Shown: piece after piece, positions 55,418-63,762 of the stretch | How positions within the stretch are numbered: position 1 is the stretch's first letter | Layout of the letters: the number at the start of each line of letters is the position of its first letter | Assembly (NCBI RefSeq): GCF_028657195.3 | Contig: NZ_JANCPR020000017.1 | Span: 62,001 to 126,000 of the forward strand | Direction of reading: 5' to 3' | Length of the DNA: 64,000 bases | Origin: Streptomyces iconiensis | Lineage (GTDB): Bacteria; Actinomycetota; Actinomycetes; Streptomycetales; Streptomycetaceae | The notes under the pieces: generated by a model | Told to the model about the DNA's origin: nothing | The model's input: only the letters and a program-made list of their open reading frames with translations | Databases searched by the model: none | Made by a program: the position numbers and the translations under genes

Positions 55418-56536
55418 ATGAACGCGTATCTGGTGGCGCCTCCCGGCCGAAGGCTGGGGGAGGCGATCCCCGGAGCGGACGAACGCTCCAGCGCCACGCT
55501 GCGGCTCTTCTGCTTCCACCACGCCGGTGCGGGAGCGCTCACTTTCGCCCGCTGGAAGCGCGAGTTCACCTCAGAGGTGCAGGTCCTTCCGGTGCGGCTG
55601 CCAGGACGGGAGACCCGATTGCGCGAGCCCCGTATCACCGAGGGCTCGCACCTGCTGGACGAGCTGGACACCCATCTGGGTCCGCTCCTGGAGGAGCCTT
55701 ACGCCTTCTACGGACACAGCCTCGGCGCGCTGGTCGCCTACCGCTTCGCGCAGCACCGGCAGCGCACCGGGCAGCGGACGCCCGCGCTGGTCGGGCTCGG
55801 GGCCTGTCCGCCGCCGCATCTGCCGACGCCGCTGACCGAGCACCGGGACCTGTCGGACGAGGGCCTGCTCGCCGCGCTGAACCGGTACGGCACGCTGCCC
55901 TCCTACCTGTTCGAGCGCCCGCGCTGGCTGAGCACGCTGCTGTCGACGACGCGGGACGACCTCCACCTCGCCGCGAGTCTGCGCGAGGGCGCGCGGGAGC
56001 GGCTGACCTGCCCAGTGCACGCCTTCGCGGGGGCCGAGGACGAGGCCGCCACCGCATCGGCCGTCGCGGAGTGGCGCCGCTACACCAGCGGACCCTTCGC
56101 ACTGCACACCGTCCCCGGCGGTCACTTCTTCGTCCGGGAGGCCGTACTGCCCGAACTGCTGGCAGCCGAACTGCGCCACCGCACCCGACCGCACCCCCGC
56201 CCGGCCGGCGGGAAGAGCCCGGCGGACGGCCGGAAGAGCCTGGTGAAGACCCAGAAGAGCCTGGTGAACGCCGGGAAGCACAGCGCCGAGAAGCACAACG
56301 ACGAGGCACGCGACGGCGCGACGTACGACGGCGAGACATACGACGACGAGACGTACAACAACAACGCGGCGTACAGCAACGACGCGTACAACAACGACGC
56401 GTACGACGGTGAGGCGTACAGCAACGACGCGTACAACAACGAGGCGTACAACAACGACACGTACGACGGCGAGAAGCGCGGTGCCGACCAGAAGCGGGCG
56501 GCGAGCGGGACGTACCTGAGCCACCTGTCCGCATGA
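55418..56536 (+). CDS. Type II thioesterase with repetitive Asn/Tyr/Asp tail
   Basis: Residues 1-255 form a TEII alpha/beta hydrolase: LFCFHHAGAGALTFARW, VLPVRLPGRETRL, the nucleophile in FYGHSLGALVAYRFA, and the late His in HTVPGGHFFVRE. These enzymes clear misprimed acyl groups from carrier proteins. The last 115 residues are unusual, with KSLV repeats and then ten or so 5-residue units like YNNDA and YDGEA. They are encoded by a 15-base tandem repeat at 56321-56473. The ATG follows GGGGGAGGC. It lies between the two SARP genes. Confidence 0.9.
   Translation: MNAYLVAPPGRRLGEAIPGADERSSATLRLFCFHHAGAGALTFARWKREFTSEVQVLPVRLPGRETRLREPRITEGSHLLDELDTHLGPLLEEPYAFYGHSLGALVAYRFAQHRQRTGQRTPALVGLGACPPPHLPTPLTEHRDLSDEGLLAALNRYGTLPSYLFERPRWLSTLLSTTRDDLHLAASLREGARERLTCPVHAFAGAEDEAATASAVAEWRRYTSGPFALHTVPGGHFFVREAVLPELLAAELRHRTRPHPRPAGGKSPADGRKSLVKTQKSLVNAGKHSAEKHNDEARDGATYDGETYDDETYNNNAAYSNDAYNNDAYDGEAYSNDAYNNEAYNNDTYDGEKRGADQKRAASGTYLSHLSA
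56321..56473 (+). repeat. 15-base tandem repeat in the thioesterase tail
   Basis: About ten copies of a unit close to TACAACAACGACGCG keep the frame and encode Tyr-Asn-Asn-Asp-Ala variants. The unit is unusually A-rich for this genome. Confidence 0.85.
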
Positions 56537-56564
56537 GTGCGAAGTGAACCGAAGGGAGCAGGAG

Positions 56565-57422
56565 ATGGACATCAGCGTGCTGGGGCCGTGCAGGGTCGTC
56601 CAATCGGGGGTCTCCGTCGTCCCGACCGCGGTCAAACCGAGAAAGGTGCTGGCGCTGCTCGCGCTGTATCCGGACCAGGTGGTCTCCGTGGCCTCGCTGG
56701 TGGAGGAGCTGTGGGGCGAGTCCCCACCGCGCAGCGTGCAGACCACCCTCCAGACCTATGTGCTGCAGCTCCGCAACCTGATCGCCGCTTCGCTGGGCGA
56801 CCGGCCGCCGGCGGATCTGCCGAACGGCGCCAAGAGCGTCCTGGTGACCGAGTCCGGCGGCTATCTGCTGGACACCCAGGGCGGCATGGTCGACGTGTCC
56901 GAGTTCGACCGGCTCTCGGGCGCAGGACACCGGGCCCTGGAGGCGGGCGACTTCGTGGGCGCCTCCTCCGCTTTCCGCAAGGCACTGGAGCTGTGGCGCG
57001 GACCCGCGCTCGTGGACGTGCAGTGCGGGCCGCTCCTGGAGATCGAGGCGACCAGGCTGGAGGAGTCCCGGCTGGGCATCCTCAACCAGCGCATCGAGGT
57101 CGATCTGACTTTGGGCAGGCACCACGAGCTGGTCGGCGAGCTGTCGGGACTGGCGGCCCAGCACCCCATGCACGAGGGCATACAGGCACAGTTGATGCTC
57201 GCCCTCTACCGCTCCGGGCGGCGCGGCAACGCGCTGGAGGTCTACCAGCGGCTGCGCGGCGTGCTCTCACGTGAACTCGGCCTGGACCCCTCGCCCGACC
57301 TCCAGCGCCTCCAGTGCGCCGTGCTGGACTCCTCCGTCGAGCAGGAGCTGACCCGTATCGCCCCGGAGACCAGCTTCAGCGGCAGCGGAGGGCCGCTGCG
57401 GGCGCTCCGCGGCAGCCACTGA
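56565..57422 (+). CDS. SARP-family pathway activator 2
   Basis: The 285-residue protein has the same layout as SARP 1: MDISVLGPCRVVQ, then AVKPRKVLALLALYPDQVVSVASLVEELWG and the activation domain with HEGIQAQLMLALYRSGRRGNALEVY. ATG 56565 is preferred over one seven codons earlier because the domain begins there and GGGAGCAGGAG precedes it. Both SARPs probably drive the surrounding biosynthetic genes; a heptamer array at 60388 is a candidate site. Confidence 0.92.
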   Translation: MDISVLGPCRVVQSGVSVVPTAVKPRKVLALLALYPDQVVSVASLVEELWGESPPRSVQTTLQTYVLQLRNLIAASLGDRPPADLPNGAKSVLVTESGGYLLDTQGGMVDVSEFDRLSGAGHRALEAGDFVGASSAFRKALELWRGPALVDVQCGPLLEIEATRLEESRLGILNQRIEVDLTLGRHHELVGELSGLAAQHPMHEGIQAQLMLALYRSGRRGNALEVYQRLRGVLSRELGLDPSPDLQRLQCAVLDSSVEQELTRIAPETSFSGSGGPLRALRGSH

Positions 57423-57426
57423 GCCG

Positions 57427-57443
57427 CCGCCGCGCGACGGCGG
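57427..57443. terminator. Bidirectional hairpin between convergent genes
   Basis: CCGCCG and CGGCGG arms surround the loop CGCGA in the 53-base gap between SARP 2 and the ATP-grasp gene. Confidence 0.5.
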
Positions 57444-57475
57444 TCAGCCACACCGCCGCGCGGCCTTTCAGGGGC

Positions 57476-58822
57476 CTACCGGCCGCCGTCCCGCACCCGG
57501 GTCAGCACGGCGTTCTGCACCGTACCGCCGGCCGCCAGCCGGCTGCGGGCCCAGCAGCCGCCGGGCCGGCCACCGAACAGCATCGGGCTGAGGACCGGCG
57601 TGAGACGGGACATCCACGTGGTCTCCCCGTCGGTCAGCTCCACGGGGGCACCCGCGGGCTCGACGTACTCCTGCACCACGCTGTCGCCCTCCAGGAACGC
57701 GCGCTCCACGGCCGCGGCCCAGGCGCGCGCGCCGCACTCGCGGCCCACCAGGACCTGGCGGCCCCCGGCGCGTACCGCGCTCTTGAGCACGAACCGCTCC
57801 CGGTCGCCCAACAGCAGCCCCGGCAGCTCCTGTTCGGTGCCGTGCCACGCGGTACGGCCCGCCACGGTGATCCGGGTCCACGGCAGCCAGCGGTCCACCA
57901 GCCCGCGTTCGCCCCGGGTCATCCAGGGCAGGCCCTCGGACACCAGCGCCAGCGCCCTCTTGTTGTCCAGGAGTGCGCTGCTCTGCGGCGGCAGGAGCAG
58001 CAGCCCAGCGCGCTGCGCGTCCCGAACGGGCTCCACGCTCACCCCCGAGCCGCTCCAGTCGCCGGGCGCGAAGTCGCGCAGGCCCAGCGGATAGCGCAGC
58101 TTTCCGGGGTGGCCCAGCGCGGCGGGCAGCTCCCCCGGCCCGAAGCGGGCGGCCTCGAAACCGCGGGCCCTGAAGTGCTCCAGGTCCCGCTCGTGAAGGC
58201 CGGAGCCCGCTCGCGGACCCGGGCAGTGCGGACCCGCGATGACCGCCAGGGCGCGCGGCAGCCCTCTGCGGGTGCACACGTCCTCGAACGCGCCGACGCG
58301 GGCCGCCAGCGGATCGTGCCCGGTGAACGGCGGGCGCCCGTCCTCGGTGTGGGTGCGCCGCCATACGCGGGTGAAGGCGTGGGTCTCGTGTGGGCCGCCG
58401 AAGGTGTCGCCCGCGTCGAAGCCCAGGAGCTGGGGCCCGGCTTCGCCGACGACGATGTCGGCGCGCGCCATCATCGCGCAGTAGTCGGTCTCGGTGTTGT
58501 CCAGCCCCGACAGCAGCGGATGGTCGGCCGGGTCGGCATCCAGCGCCACCAGGCGTTCGGGCCAGGTCGGGCCCAGCGAGAGCACCGCCCTGCGTACCAG
58601 TCCCAGCAGCACCCTGCCGACGCCGAACAGCTCGTCGTAGGAGCGCCGGGGCAGCACGAGCGGCTGCGCTGCCAGCGGGCCCGTCAGGTCAGCGCCCGTT
58701 CCCGCCAGCGCGCCGCGCAGTTGCTCGGCGAGCGCGGCGGGTGAGTGGGTGCGCGCCAGGGAGGGTTCGGGGTGCCGGGGGTCGTGGAAGAACGGGTGGG
58801 CCCCGCGGGCCGGCGCGCTCAT
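57476..58822 (-). CDS. ATP-grasp-like ligase (circularly permuted type)
   Basis: The 448-residue protein has an ATP-grasp-like lobe near residues 340-400: ERFVLKSAVRAGGRQVLVG, then AVERAFLEGDSVVQEYVEPAG, followed by a WMSRLTPVLSPMLF metal-site region. The N-terminal part has the DNTETDYCAMMARADIVVGE segment seen in circularly permuted ATP-grasp proteins. These enzymes couple a carboxylate to an amine using ATP. Its ATG overlaps the stop of the upstream gene (4 bases), so the two products probably act together. The substrate is unknown. Confidence 0.65.
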   Translation of the reverse strand: MSAPARGAHPFFHDPRHPEPSLARTHSPAALAEQLRGALAGTGADLTGPLAAQPLVLPRRSYDELFGVGRVLLGLVRRAVLSLGPTWPERLVALDADPADHPLLSGLDNTETDYCAMMARADIVVGEAGPQLLGFDAGDTFGGPHETHAFTRVWRRTHTEDGRPPFTGHDPLAARVGAFEDVCTRRGLPRALAVIAGPHCPGPRAGSGLHERDLEHFRARGFEAARFGPGELPAALGHPGKLRYPLGLRDFAPGDWSGSGVSVEPVRDAQRAGLLLLPPQSSALLDNKRALALVSEGLPWMTRGERGLVDRWLPWTRITVAGRTAWHGTEQELPGLLLGDRERFVLKSAVRAGGRQVLVGRECGARAWAAAVERAFLEGDSVVQEYVEPAGAPVELTDGETTWMSRLTPVLSPMLFGGRPGGCWARSRLAAGGTVQNAVLTRVRDGGR

Positions 58823-60252
58823 CGCGGCGGTCCGTACGGGGCGACCGCGTCGGCGACGACGGTGTGCAGCTCGTCCACCGAGTCCGCGTACCGCGCGTGT
58901 GCGCCGGGCAGCGGGGTGCGCTCCTCCTCGCCGTAGCAGCCGGTGCCGTGCACCAGCACCTCGGGCGCCGGCGACTCCAGCAGCCTGCGGTCCACCGCGT
59001 TCATGACGCCGGTCAGCGTCATCACCAGCGCCCACTCCCGCAGCGCGTCGGGGTCGTCGGGCAGTTCGATGCCGGCCGGGCGCAGCATCGCGCGCACCGA
59101 CGGGTAGCGGGCCAGGCACTCGTAGCGCGAGACGACGATGCCGTCACCACCGCCCGCGCGCACGGCCGCGGTCATCTCCCCGGCCGTGTGCGGGAAGCGC
59201 ACGTAGAACGAGGGATCGACCTCCTCGTCCGGCGTGTAGGCCGTGTACGGGAAGCGCGCGTCGTCCCGCTGCCGGTGCAGACGGCGGGCCCGGTCCCAGG
59301 TGTAGGAGGGCACGCGGTCGCGGGAGAAGGAGCCGCTCAGCGCGTGCAGCACGAGGCCGGGGGTGCGCAGCTGCTGCACCAGGAAGTAGCGCGGCGCCGG
59401 CCCTCCCCCCGACTCCGCCAGCGTGGTGCCCAGTTGGTGCCCCAGCAATCCGGTGCCGGTGGCGACGGCCTGCGCGTGGACGCGGCCCCCGTCGGGTGCG
59501 GGCGGCAGCGACTCGCGCTCCAGCAGGGCGCGTACCGCACCGGCGACCCGCTGGTCGGAGGGGTGGGTGCCCCACCACAGCGCGCAGCCGGTCAGCGCGC
59601 GCAGCCGGTCGGCGTGCGTCTGGTGGTAGGACCAGGCCAGCTCCTGGACGCCGGCCGGCTCCGAGCCGTGCCACAGGACCAGCGGATTGCGGCGGCGCAG
59701 CTCAGGGTGCTCGCCGAGCGTGGAGTCGGCGACCTTGTCGCGGGAGCGCGCCGGCACCAGGCAGACCGCGTGCAGCTGCTCCGGCCCGGCCAGCCCGCAC
59801 AACTGGGCGCGCAGCACCGCGTCCCGCAGCGCGGTGGCCCCGTTGCCCGACGAGGGGGCGAGCAGGGTGACGGGCTCACCGGTGCTGCGGATGTGCTGGA
59901 CGGCGCGGGCGACCGTCAGCAGCGCGCCATGGGTGTCGGCGGTACGCGAGGCGGGATGACGGCGCAGGTCCAGCAGGTGCAGTTGGGCCGACCTGTAGTC
60001 GGGCAGCCGTACGACCGAGGCGGCTGAGGCCGCCAGGAACTCCCGCAACGGGCCGTCCATCGCGGGGAGTTCGCAGGTACCGGCGCCCGACAGCGCCGCG
60101 CCGCGCTCGTGCATCGCGCGCACGGCGGCCCGTACGGTCTCCCAGTGGCGCACCAGCGGAGGATCCTCGGCCGCCAGGGGCTCGGGCGTCTGCGCCGGCA
60201 CGGGCGGTTGGGCAACTGGCCCGGCGCGGCCGGGCGTATCGGCGAGCGTCAT
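58819..60252 (-). CDS. Hypothetical biosynthetic protein (DUF6002-like)
   Basis: The 477-residue protein starts at ATG 60252 after GCAGGAGACAGG. I believe it belongs to the DUF6002 group found in Streptomyces biosynthetic clusters. A loop LLAPSSGNGATALRDAV resembles the phosphate-binding SxGN loop of fold-type II PLP enzymes, but no convincing lysine motif was found. It is translationally coupled to the ATP-grasp gene and divergent from the ALDH-like gene. Function is unknown. Confidence 0.6.
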   Translation of the reverse strand: MTLADTPGRAGPVAQPPVPAQTPEPLAAEDPPLVRHWETVRAAVRAMHERGAALSGAGTCELPAMDGPLREFLAASAASVVRLPDYRSAQLHLLDLRRHPASRTADTHGALLTVARAVQHIRSTGEPVTLLAPSSGNGATALRDAVLRAQLCGLAGPEQLHAVCLVPARSRDKVADSTLGEHPELRRRNPLVLWHGSEPAGVQELAWSYHQTHADRLRALTGCALWWGTHPSDQRVAGAVRALLERESLPPAPDGGRVHAQAVATGTGLLGHQLGTTLAESGGGPAPRYFLVQQLRTPGLVLHALSGSFSRDRVPSYTWDRARRLHRQRDDARFPYTAYTPDEEVDPSFYVRFPHTAGEMTAAVRAGGGDGIVVSRYECLARYPSVRAMLRPAGIELPDDPDALREWALVMTLTGVMNAVDRRLLESPAPEVLVHGTGCYGEEERTPLPGAHARYADSVDELHTVVADAVAPYGPPR

Positions 60253-60387
60253 CGTCCTGTCTCCTGCTTCTCGGCTCCGCCGTCCTGGCGCGGAGCGGGA
60301 AGGGGCAGTGCGAAGGGAGACGGTGCGAAGGGAGACAGTGCGGCGCACGGAAAAGGCAGGAAAGAACGTCGCTGGAATTCTTTCCGT

Positions 60388-60416
60388 ATTCCGTCAGCGT
60401 TCCGTCTGCATTCCGT
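60388..60416. promoter_or_regulatory. Direct heptamer array with 11-base period, candidate SARP box
   Basis: (A/G)TTCCGT occurs at 60388, 60399 and 60410, separated by 4-base spacers (CAGC, CTGC), and TTTCCGT directly precedes the first copy. Heptamers at 11-base steps are the known SARP-binding layout. The array sits in the 342-base divergent promoter region between the DUF6002-like and ALDH-like genes, with two SARP genes nearby. No other gene is seen in that region. Confidence 0.65.
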
Positions 60417-60594
60417 CTGCGCTTGTTCCCTTTTCCTTTCGCTTCCGCTGCGAGCGCTGGACAATGTGTCGCCGGGCTGATTAATCTGGGAATCACTCCC
60501 GGTCGGCGCCGGGTTTGTCTGCGGAGGGGCGGACAAACCTAACCCGGCGGGCTCAAGGACGAGTTGAGGCCGCCCGCGTGCGAGGAGTCTCCCG

Positions 60595-61848
60595 ATGAGC
60601 CAGCCGTCCATGCCCGTGCTGGAGTCCTTCACCCGCGCCTGGCCCGATCTCGAAGCGGCACATGAACAGTCCATGCAGGCCGCTTCCGTGCTGCTCCAGT
60701 GCCGCGACGAGCTGCTGGCGGTACTGACCCGGGTCGCCACCTACGGCAGTGCACGCGACGAACTCCTGCGCTCCGTCGGCGCGTTGTCGGGCGCGCCCTG
60801 GGAACTGGCCCGCAACTGCCCGCCGCAGCTCGGCCGATTGTCGGTCTTCCTGCCGCCGGACAGCGTCCTGTACTCCTATGTGCTCCACGGGCTGGTGCCC
60901 GCGCTGTACTGCGACGAGGTCGTCATCCGCCCCTCGGCCCGCATCCGCGACACCGCCTACGCGCTGCACAGGGCCATCACCCGCAAGCTCCCGCCCGCAC
61001 TGACCGCGCGCATCCGGCTGTCCGACGCCTCCGTTGCCGCCTTCCAGCCCGTGTGCGCCGAGTCCGACGCCGTGGTCTTCACCGGCGAGGCGCACAGCGC
61101 CCGCCGGCTGATGACCGAGGTCGGCGAGAGCCCGCTCTTCCTCCTCGCCGGGTCCGGGCCCAACCCGCTGATCGTCGGCCCGCGCACCGAACCGGCGGCG
61201 GCCTGCCGCACCGTGCTGCGCACCCGGCTCTACAACTCCGGCCAGGACGCGCTGTGTCCCGATGTGCTCTTCGTGCACAGGCTGCGGCTGAACGCGCTGG
61301 TCGAGCAGTTGCGCGCCGAGCTGTCCGTGCTCACCGTCGGCGCCCGGAGCTGGCCGGACGCCGTACTGACCTCCCTCGTGCACGCGGACGCGGTGGAGAG
61401 AACGGCGGCCTTCCTGGCCGAGCACGCCGACCGCGTCGTCGCCGGGGGCGGGGCCGACCCCGAACGGATGCTGGTGGAGCCCTCGTTGCTCGTCTTCGAC
61501 GAGGACGCCGCCTTCCACCCGCCCGAGCTGCTCGCGCCGGTCTTCTGCGTCGTCCCCTACGAGGACCCGGAGATGCTGCGGGAGTGGGCGCGCGCGCCCG
61601 AGGAGCTGGAGCGCGGCATGTACGCCTCGGCGCTCGGCGAACCCCGGCTGACCGGCGAGACGCTGGGCACCGCCGTCCTCACCCGCGACGCGACGGCGCT
61701 GGACATGAAGGACGGCAACCAGCCGTACGGGGGTTACGGGGTGCGGGCCAGTGCCGTGCGCCGCGACGGCAGGCTCATCGGCAGGCCGCTGCTGCTCTCC
61801 AAGGAGGCGGCGCTGCGCCGCTCCGTGATCACCGGCCCGCTGCGCTGA
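60595..61848 (+). CDS. Aldehyde dehydrogenase-fold protein with altered active site
   Basis: The 417-residue protein has ALDH-type segments: VVFTGEAHSARRLM, LFLLAGSGPNPLIVG, YNSGQDALCPDVLFVH and, near the end, DGNQPYGGYGVRA. In canonical ALDHs the catalytic Cys is two residues after the Gln of the GQ pair. Here that position is Ala219, with a Cys at 221. It may be inactive, use the shifted Cys, or serve another purpose. It begins the rightward gene set after the divergent promoter. Confidence 0.7.
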   Translation: MSQPSMPVLESFTRAWPDLEAAHEQSMQAASVLLQCRDELLAVLTRVATYGSARDELLRSVGALSGAPWELARNCPPQLGRLSVFLPPDSVLYSYVLHGLVPALYCDEVVIRPSARIRDTAYALHRAITRKLPPALTARIRLSDASVAAFQPVCAESDAVVFTGEAHSARRLMTEVGESPLFLLAGSGPNPLIVGPRTEPAAACRTVLRTRLYNSGQDALCPDVLFVHRLRLNALVEQLRAELSVLTVGARSWPDAVLTSLVHADAVERTAAFLAEHADRVVAGGGADPERMLVEPSLLVFDEDAAFHPPELLAPVFCVVPYEDPEMLREWARAPEELERGMYASALGEPRLTGETLGTAVLTRDATALDMKDGNQPYGGYGVRASAVRRDGRLIGRPLLLSKEAALRRSVITGPLR

Positions 61849-61991
61849 GCGAGCACCCGCCGGGCCGCACGGGGCTGCCGTACGGGGCTATGGCGCGGCG
61901 CTATTGAGCGGGGCTGTAGAGCCCGCTGGCACGCTGCGCGCAGCCCGCCAAGTGCGGACTTCTCCCAGCCCTTTCCCGAAGGAGGCCGACG

Positions 61992-62330
61992 GTGGCGCAC
62001 CGGACGCTCATCGTGGCGCGGATGGAGCCAGGCAAGGCCGACTCCATCGCCCAGATCTTCCAGGAGTCGGACGCGAGCGAACTGCCCCACATGGTCGGGG
62101 TGTCGCGCCGCACGCTCTTCACGTTCCACGACCTGTACTTCCACCTCGTCGAGGCCGACGAGGACATCACCCCGAATCTCTACCGCGCCCGGAGCCACCC
62201 GCTCTACGACGACATCAACACCCGCCTCGCACAGTGCGTGTCGCCGTACGACCCGAACTGGCAGGAGCCCAAGGACGCGATGGCCGACCCGTTCTACGTG
62301 TGGACGAAAGAGGGAGGAAGGATCCAGTGA
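61992..62330 (+). CDS. TcmI-family type II polyketide cyclase
   Basis: The 112-residue ferredoxin-like protein shows the TcmI pattern: TLIVARMEPGKADSIAQIFQ, PHMVGVSRRTLFTFHDLYFH and ITPNLYRARSHPLYDDINTR, ending ADPFYVWTKE. Such proteins steer ring closure of aromatic poly-beta-keto chains. The GTG follows GAAGGAGGCCGACG. It overlaps the ACP gene by 4 bases. Confidence 0.9.
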   Translation: MAHRTLIVARMEPGKADSIAQIFQESDASELPHMVGVSRRTLFTFHDLYFHLVEADEDITPNLYRARSHPLYDDINTRLAQCVSPYDPNWQEPKDAMADPFYVWTKEGGRIQ

Positions 62331-62587
62331 GCGAGTTCACCCAGCGCGAGCTGGCCGACAAGCTGTACCAGTGTGCCGGGGAGTCCGAAGGCGTCGACCT
62401 GATGGCCGAGGACGCGCTCGACGCACCCTTCATCGACCTGGGATACGACTCCCTGGCGCTGCTCCAGGTGACCGGCGTGATCAAGCGCGAGTACGGCGTC
62501 GAGCTGTCCGACGACGCCGTGGTGGAGGCCGAGACGCCCCGGCTGCTGCTCAAGATGATCAACGCGAGCCTGCCCGAGGCGGCATGA
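62327..62587 (+). CDS. Type II PKS acyl carrier protein
   Basis: The 86-residue ACP has FTQRELADKLYQCAGESEG at its start and the phosphopantetheine Ser42 in DLGYDSLALLQV, the form typical of aromatic type II PKS ACPs. It is coupled by GTGA and ATGA overlaps to the cyclase and the ketoreductase genes. The expected KS-alpha/KS-beta genes are not in the window. Confidence 0.9.
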   Translation: MSEFTQRELADKLYQCAGESEGVDLMAEDALDAPFIDLGYDSLALLQVTGVIKREYGVELSDDAVVEAETPRLLLKMINASLPEAA

Positions 62588-63378
62588 GCGCCGGCAACGG
62601 GCAGGCCCCCGTGCCGGGCCCCGGACCGCAGGCCCCCGTGCCGGGCCCCGGGCTGGCGGGCAAACGCGTCCTGGTCACCGGCGGCACCCGCGGCATCGGC
62701 CGCGCCACGGCCCTCGCCTTCGCGGCGTCGGGCGCCCGCCTCGTGGTGGCACACCGCACCGCAGGCGAGGCCGCGCGTGCCCTGGCGGAGGAGCTGAGCG
62801 CGAGCGGCGCCGAACACCACCTGGTGCGCGCCGACGTGAGCACCACAGAGGGCGCCGCGCGCCTGGCCGAGGTGTGCGGCGCCCGGCTGGAGGGCCTGGA
62901 CGTCCTGGTCAACAACGTGGGCGTGGACGGGCACAGCAAGTTCGCCGACCTGGACGAGACCGAGTGGCACCGGCTGATGGACAGCAACGTCACCTCGGCC
63001 TACCTCGTCACCCGCGCGACGCTCGACCTGCTCTCCGAGGGAGCCTCGGTCGTCAACGTCGGGGCCTCGGTCGCGCTGCGCGGCCGGGCCTTCGGCGTCC
63101 ACTACTCCGCCTCCAAGGCGGCACTCGTCGGCTTCGGCCGTGCGCTGTGCAAGGAGGTCGGTACGCGCGGCATCCGCGTCAACACCGTCGCGCCGGGCGT
63201 CACCGAGACCGAGCCGGGCGGCGGGCTGCCGCCCCACCTCGTCGAACGCCTCGCCGGTATGACCGCGCTGGGCAGGCTCGGCAGTCCGGCCGACGTCGCC
63301 GGCGCCGTCCTCTACCTCGCGGGCGACGCGTCCCGCTATGTCACCGGGGCCACGATCACAGTCGATGGAGGAATCTGA
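62584..63378 (+). CDS. Polyketide ketoreductase (SDR, FabG-like)
   Basis: The 264-residue protein has the SDR cofactor motif TGGTRGIGRATALAF, NNVGVDG, the active-site Ser/Tyr/Lys region (VNVGASVALRG, then YSASKAALVGF) and the ending SRYVTGATITVDGG. The first 20 residues are a repeated APVPGPGP linker. It should reduce one ketone of the nascent aromatic polyketide. It overlaps both neighbours by a few bases. Confidence 0.9.
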   Translation: MSAGNGQAPVPGPGPQAPVPGPGLAGKRVLVTGGTRGIGRATALAFAASGARLVVAHRTAGEAARALAEELSASGAEHHLVRADVSTTEGAARLAEVCGARLEGLDVLVNNVGVDGHSKFADLDETEWHRLMDSNVTSAYLVTRATLDLLSEGASVVNVGASVALRGRAFGVHYSASKAALVGFGRALCKEVGTRGIRVNTVAPGVTETEPGGGLPPHLVERLAGMTALGRLGSPADVAGAVLYLAGDASRYVTGATITVDGGI

Positions 63379-63758
63379 TGCCGTACGCGGCGATCACATA
63401 CCGGGTCAAGCCCGGACACGAGGAGGAGATCGCGGAGATCTTCGCCGGCTTCAAGCGCGTCGACACCCCCCGACTGCCGGGCGACGACGGCCAGGCGGCC
63501 GGACGGCTGCTGGGGACCGGCGTGTTCATCAAGGACGACGTGATGGTGCGCGTCATCCACTACGAGGGCGACTTCGCCGCCGTCGGCAGGCACATGGCCA
63601 CGCAGAAGGGGGTGCATGTGCTGGAGGAGAAGCTTCAGCCCTACCTCGCCGAGGAGCGCGACACCTCCTCGCCCGCCGCGTTCGCCGCGTACTTCCGCGA
63701 CGCGACGATGCGCTCGATCGCCCAGCTCACGGTCGACACCCACCCCGCGGGGGCCTGA
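63378..63758 (+). CDS. SchA/CurD-like protein
   Basis: The 126-residue protein matches the SchA/CurD family of type II PKS clusters: YAAITYRVKPGHEEEIAEIF, VFIKDDVMVRVIHYEGDFAAV and FRDATMRSIAQLT. The fold is a dimeric alpha-beta barrel like antibiotic monooxygenases, and the exact role is unsettled. Its ATG overlaps the ketoreductase stop by one base. Confidence 0.88.
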   Translation: MPYAAITYRVKPGHEEEIAEIFAGFKRVDTPRLPGDDGQAAGRLLGTGVFIKDDVMVRVIHYEGDFAAVGRHMATQKGVHVLEEKLQPYLAEERDTSSPAAFAAYFRDATMRSIAQLTVDTHPAGA

Positions 63759-63762
63759 GGCC

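Noticed and set aside
61860..61915. Repeated ACGGGGCT words upstream of the TcmI-type gene as a second SARP site
   Set aside because: The spacing is 13 bases and irregular, not the 11-base period expected for SARP binding.
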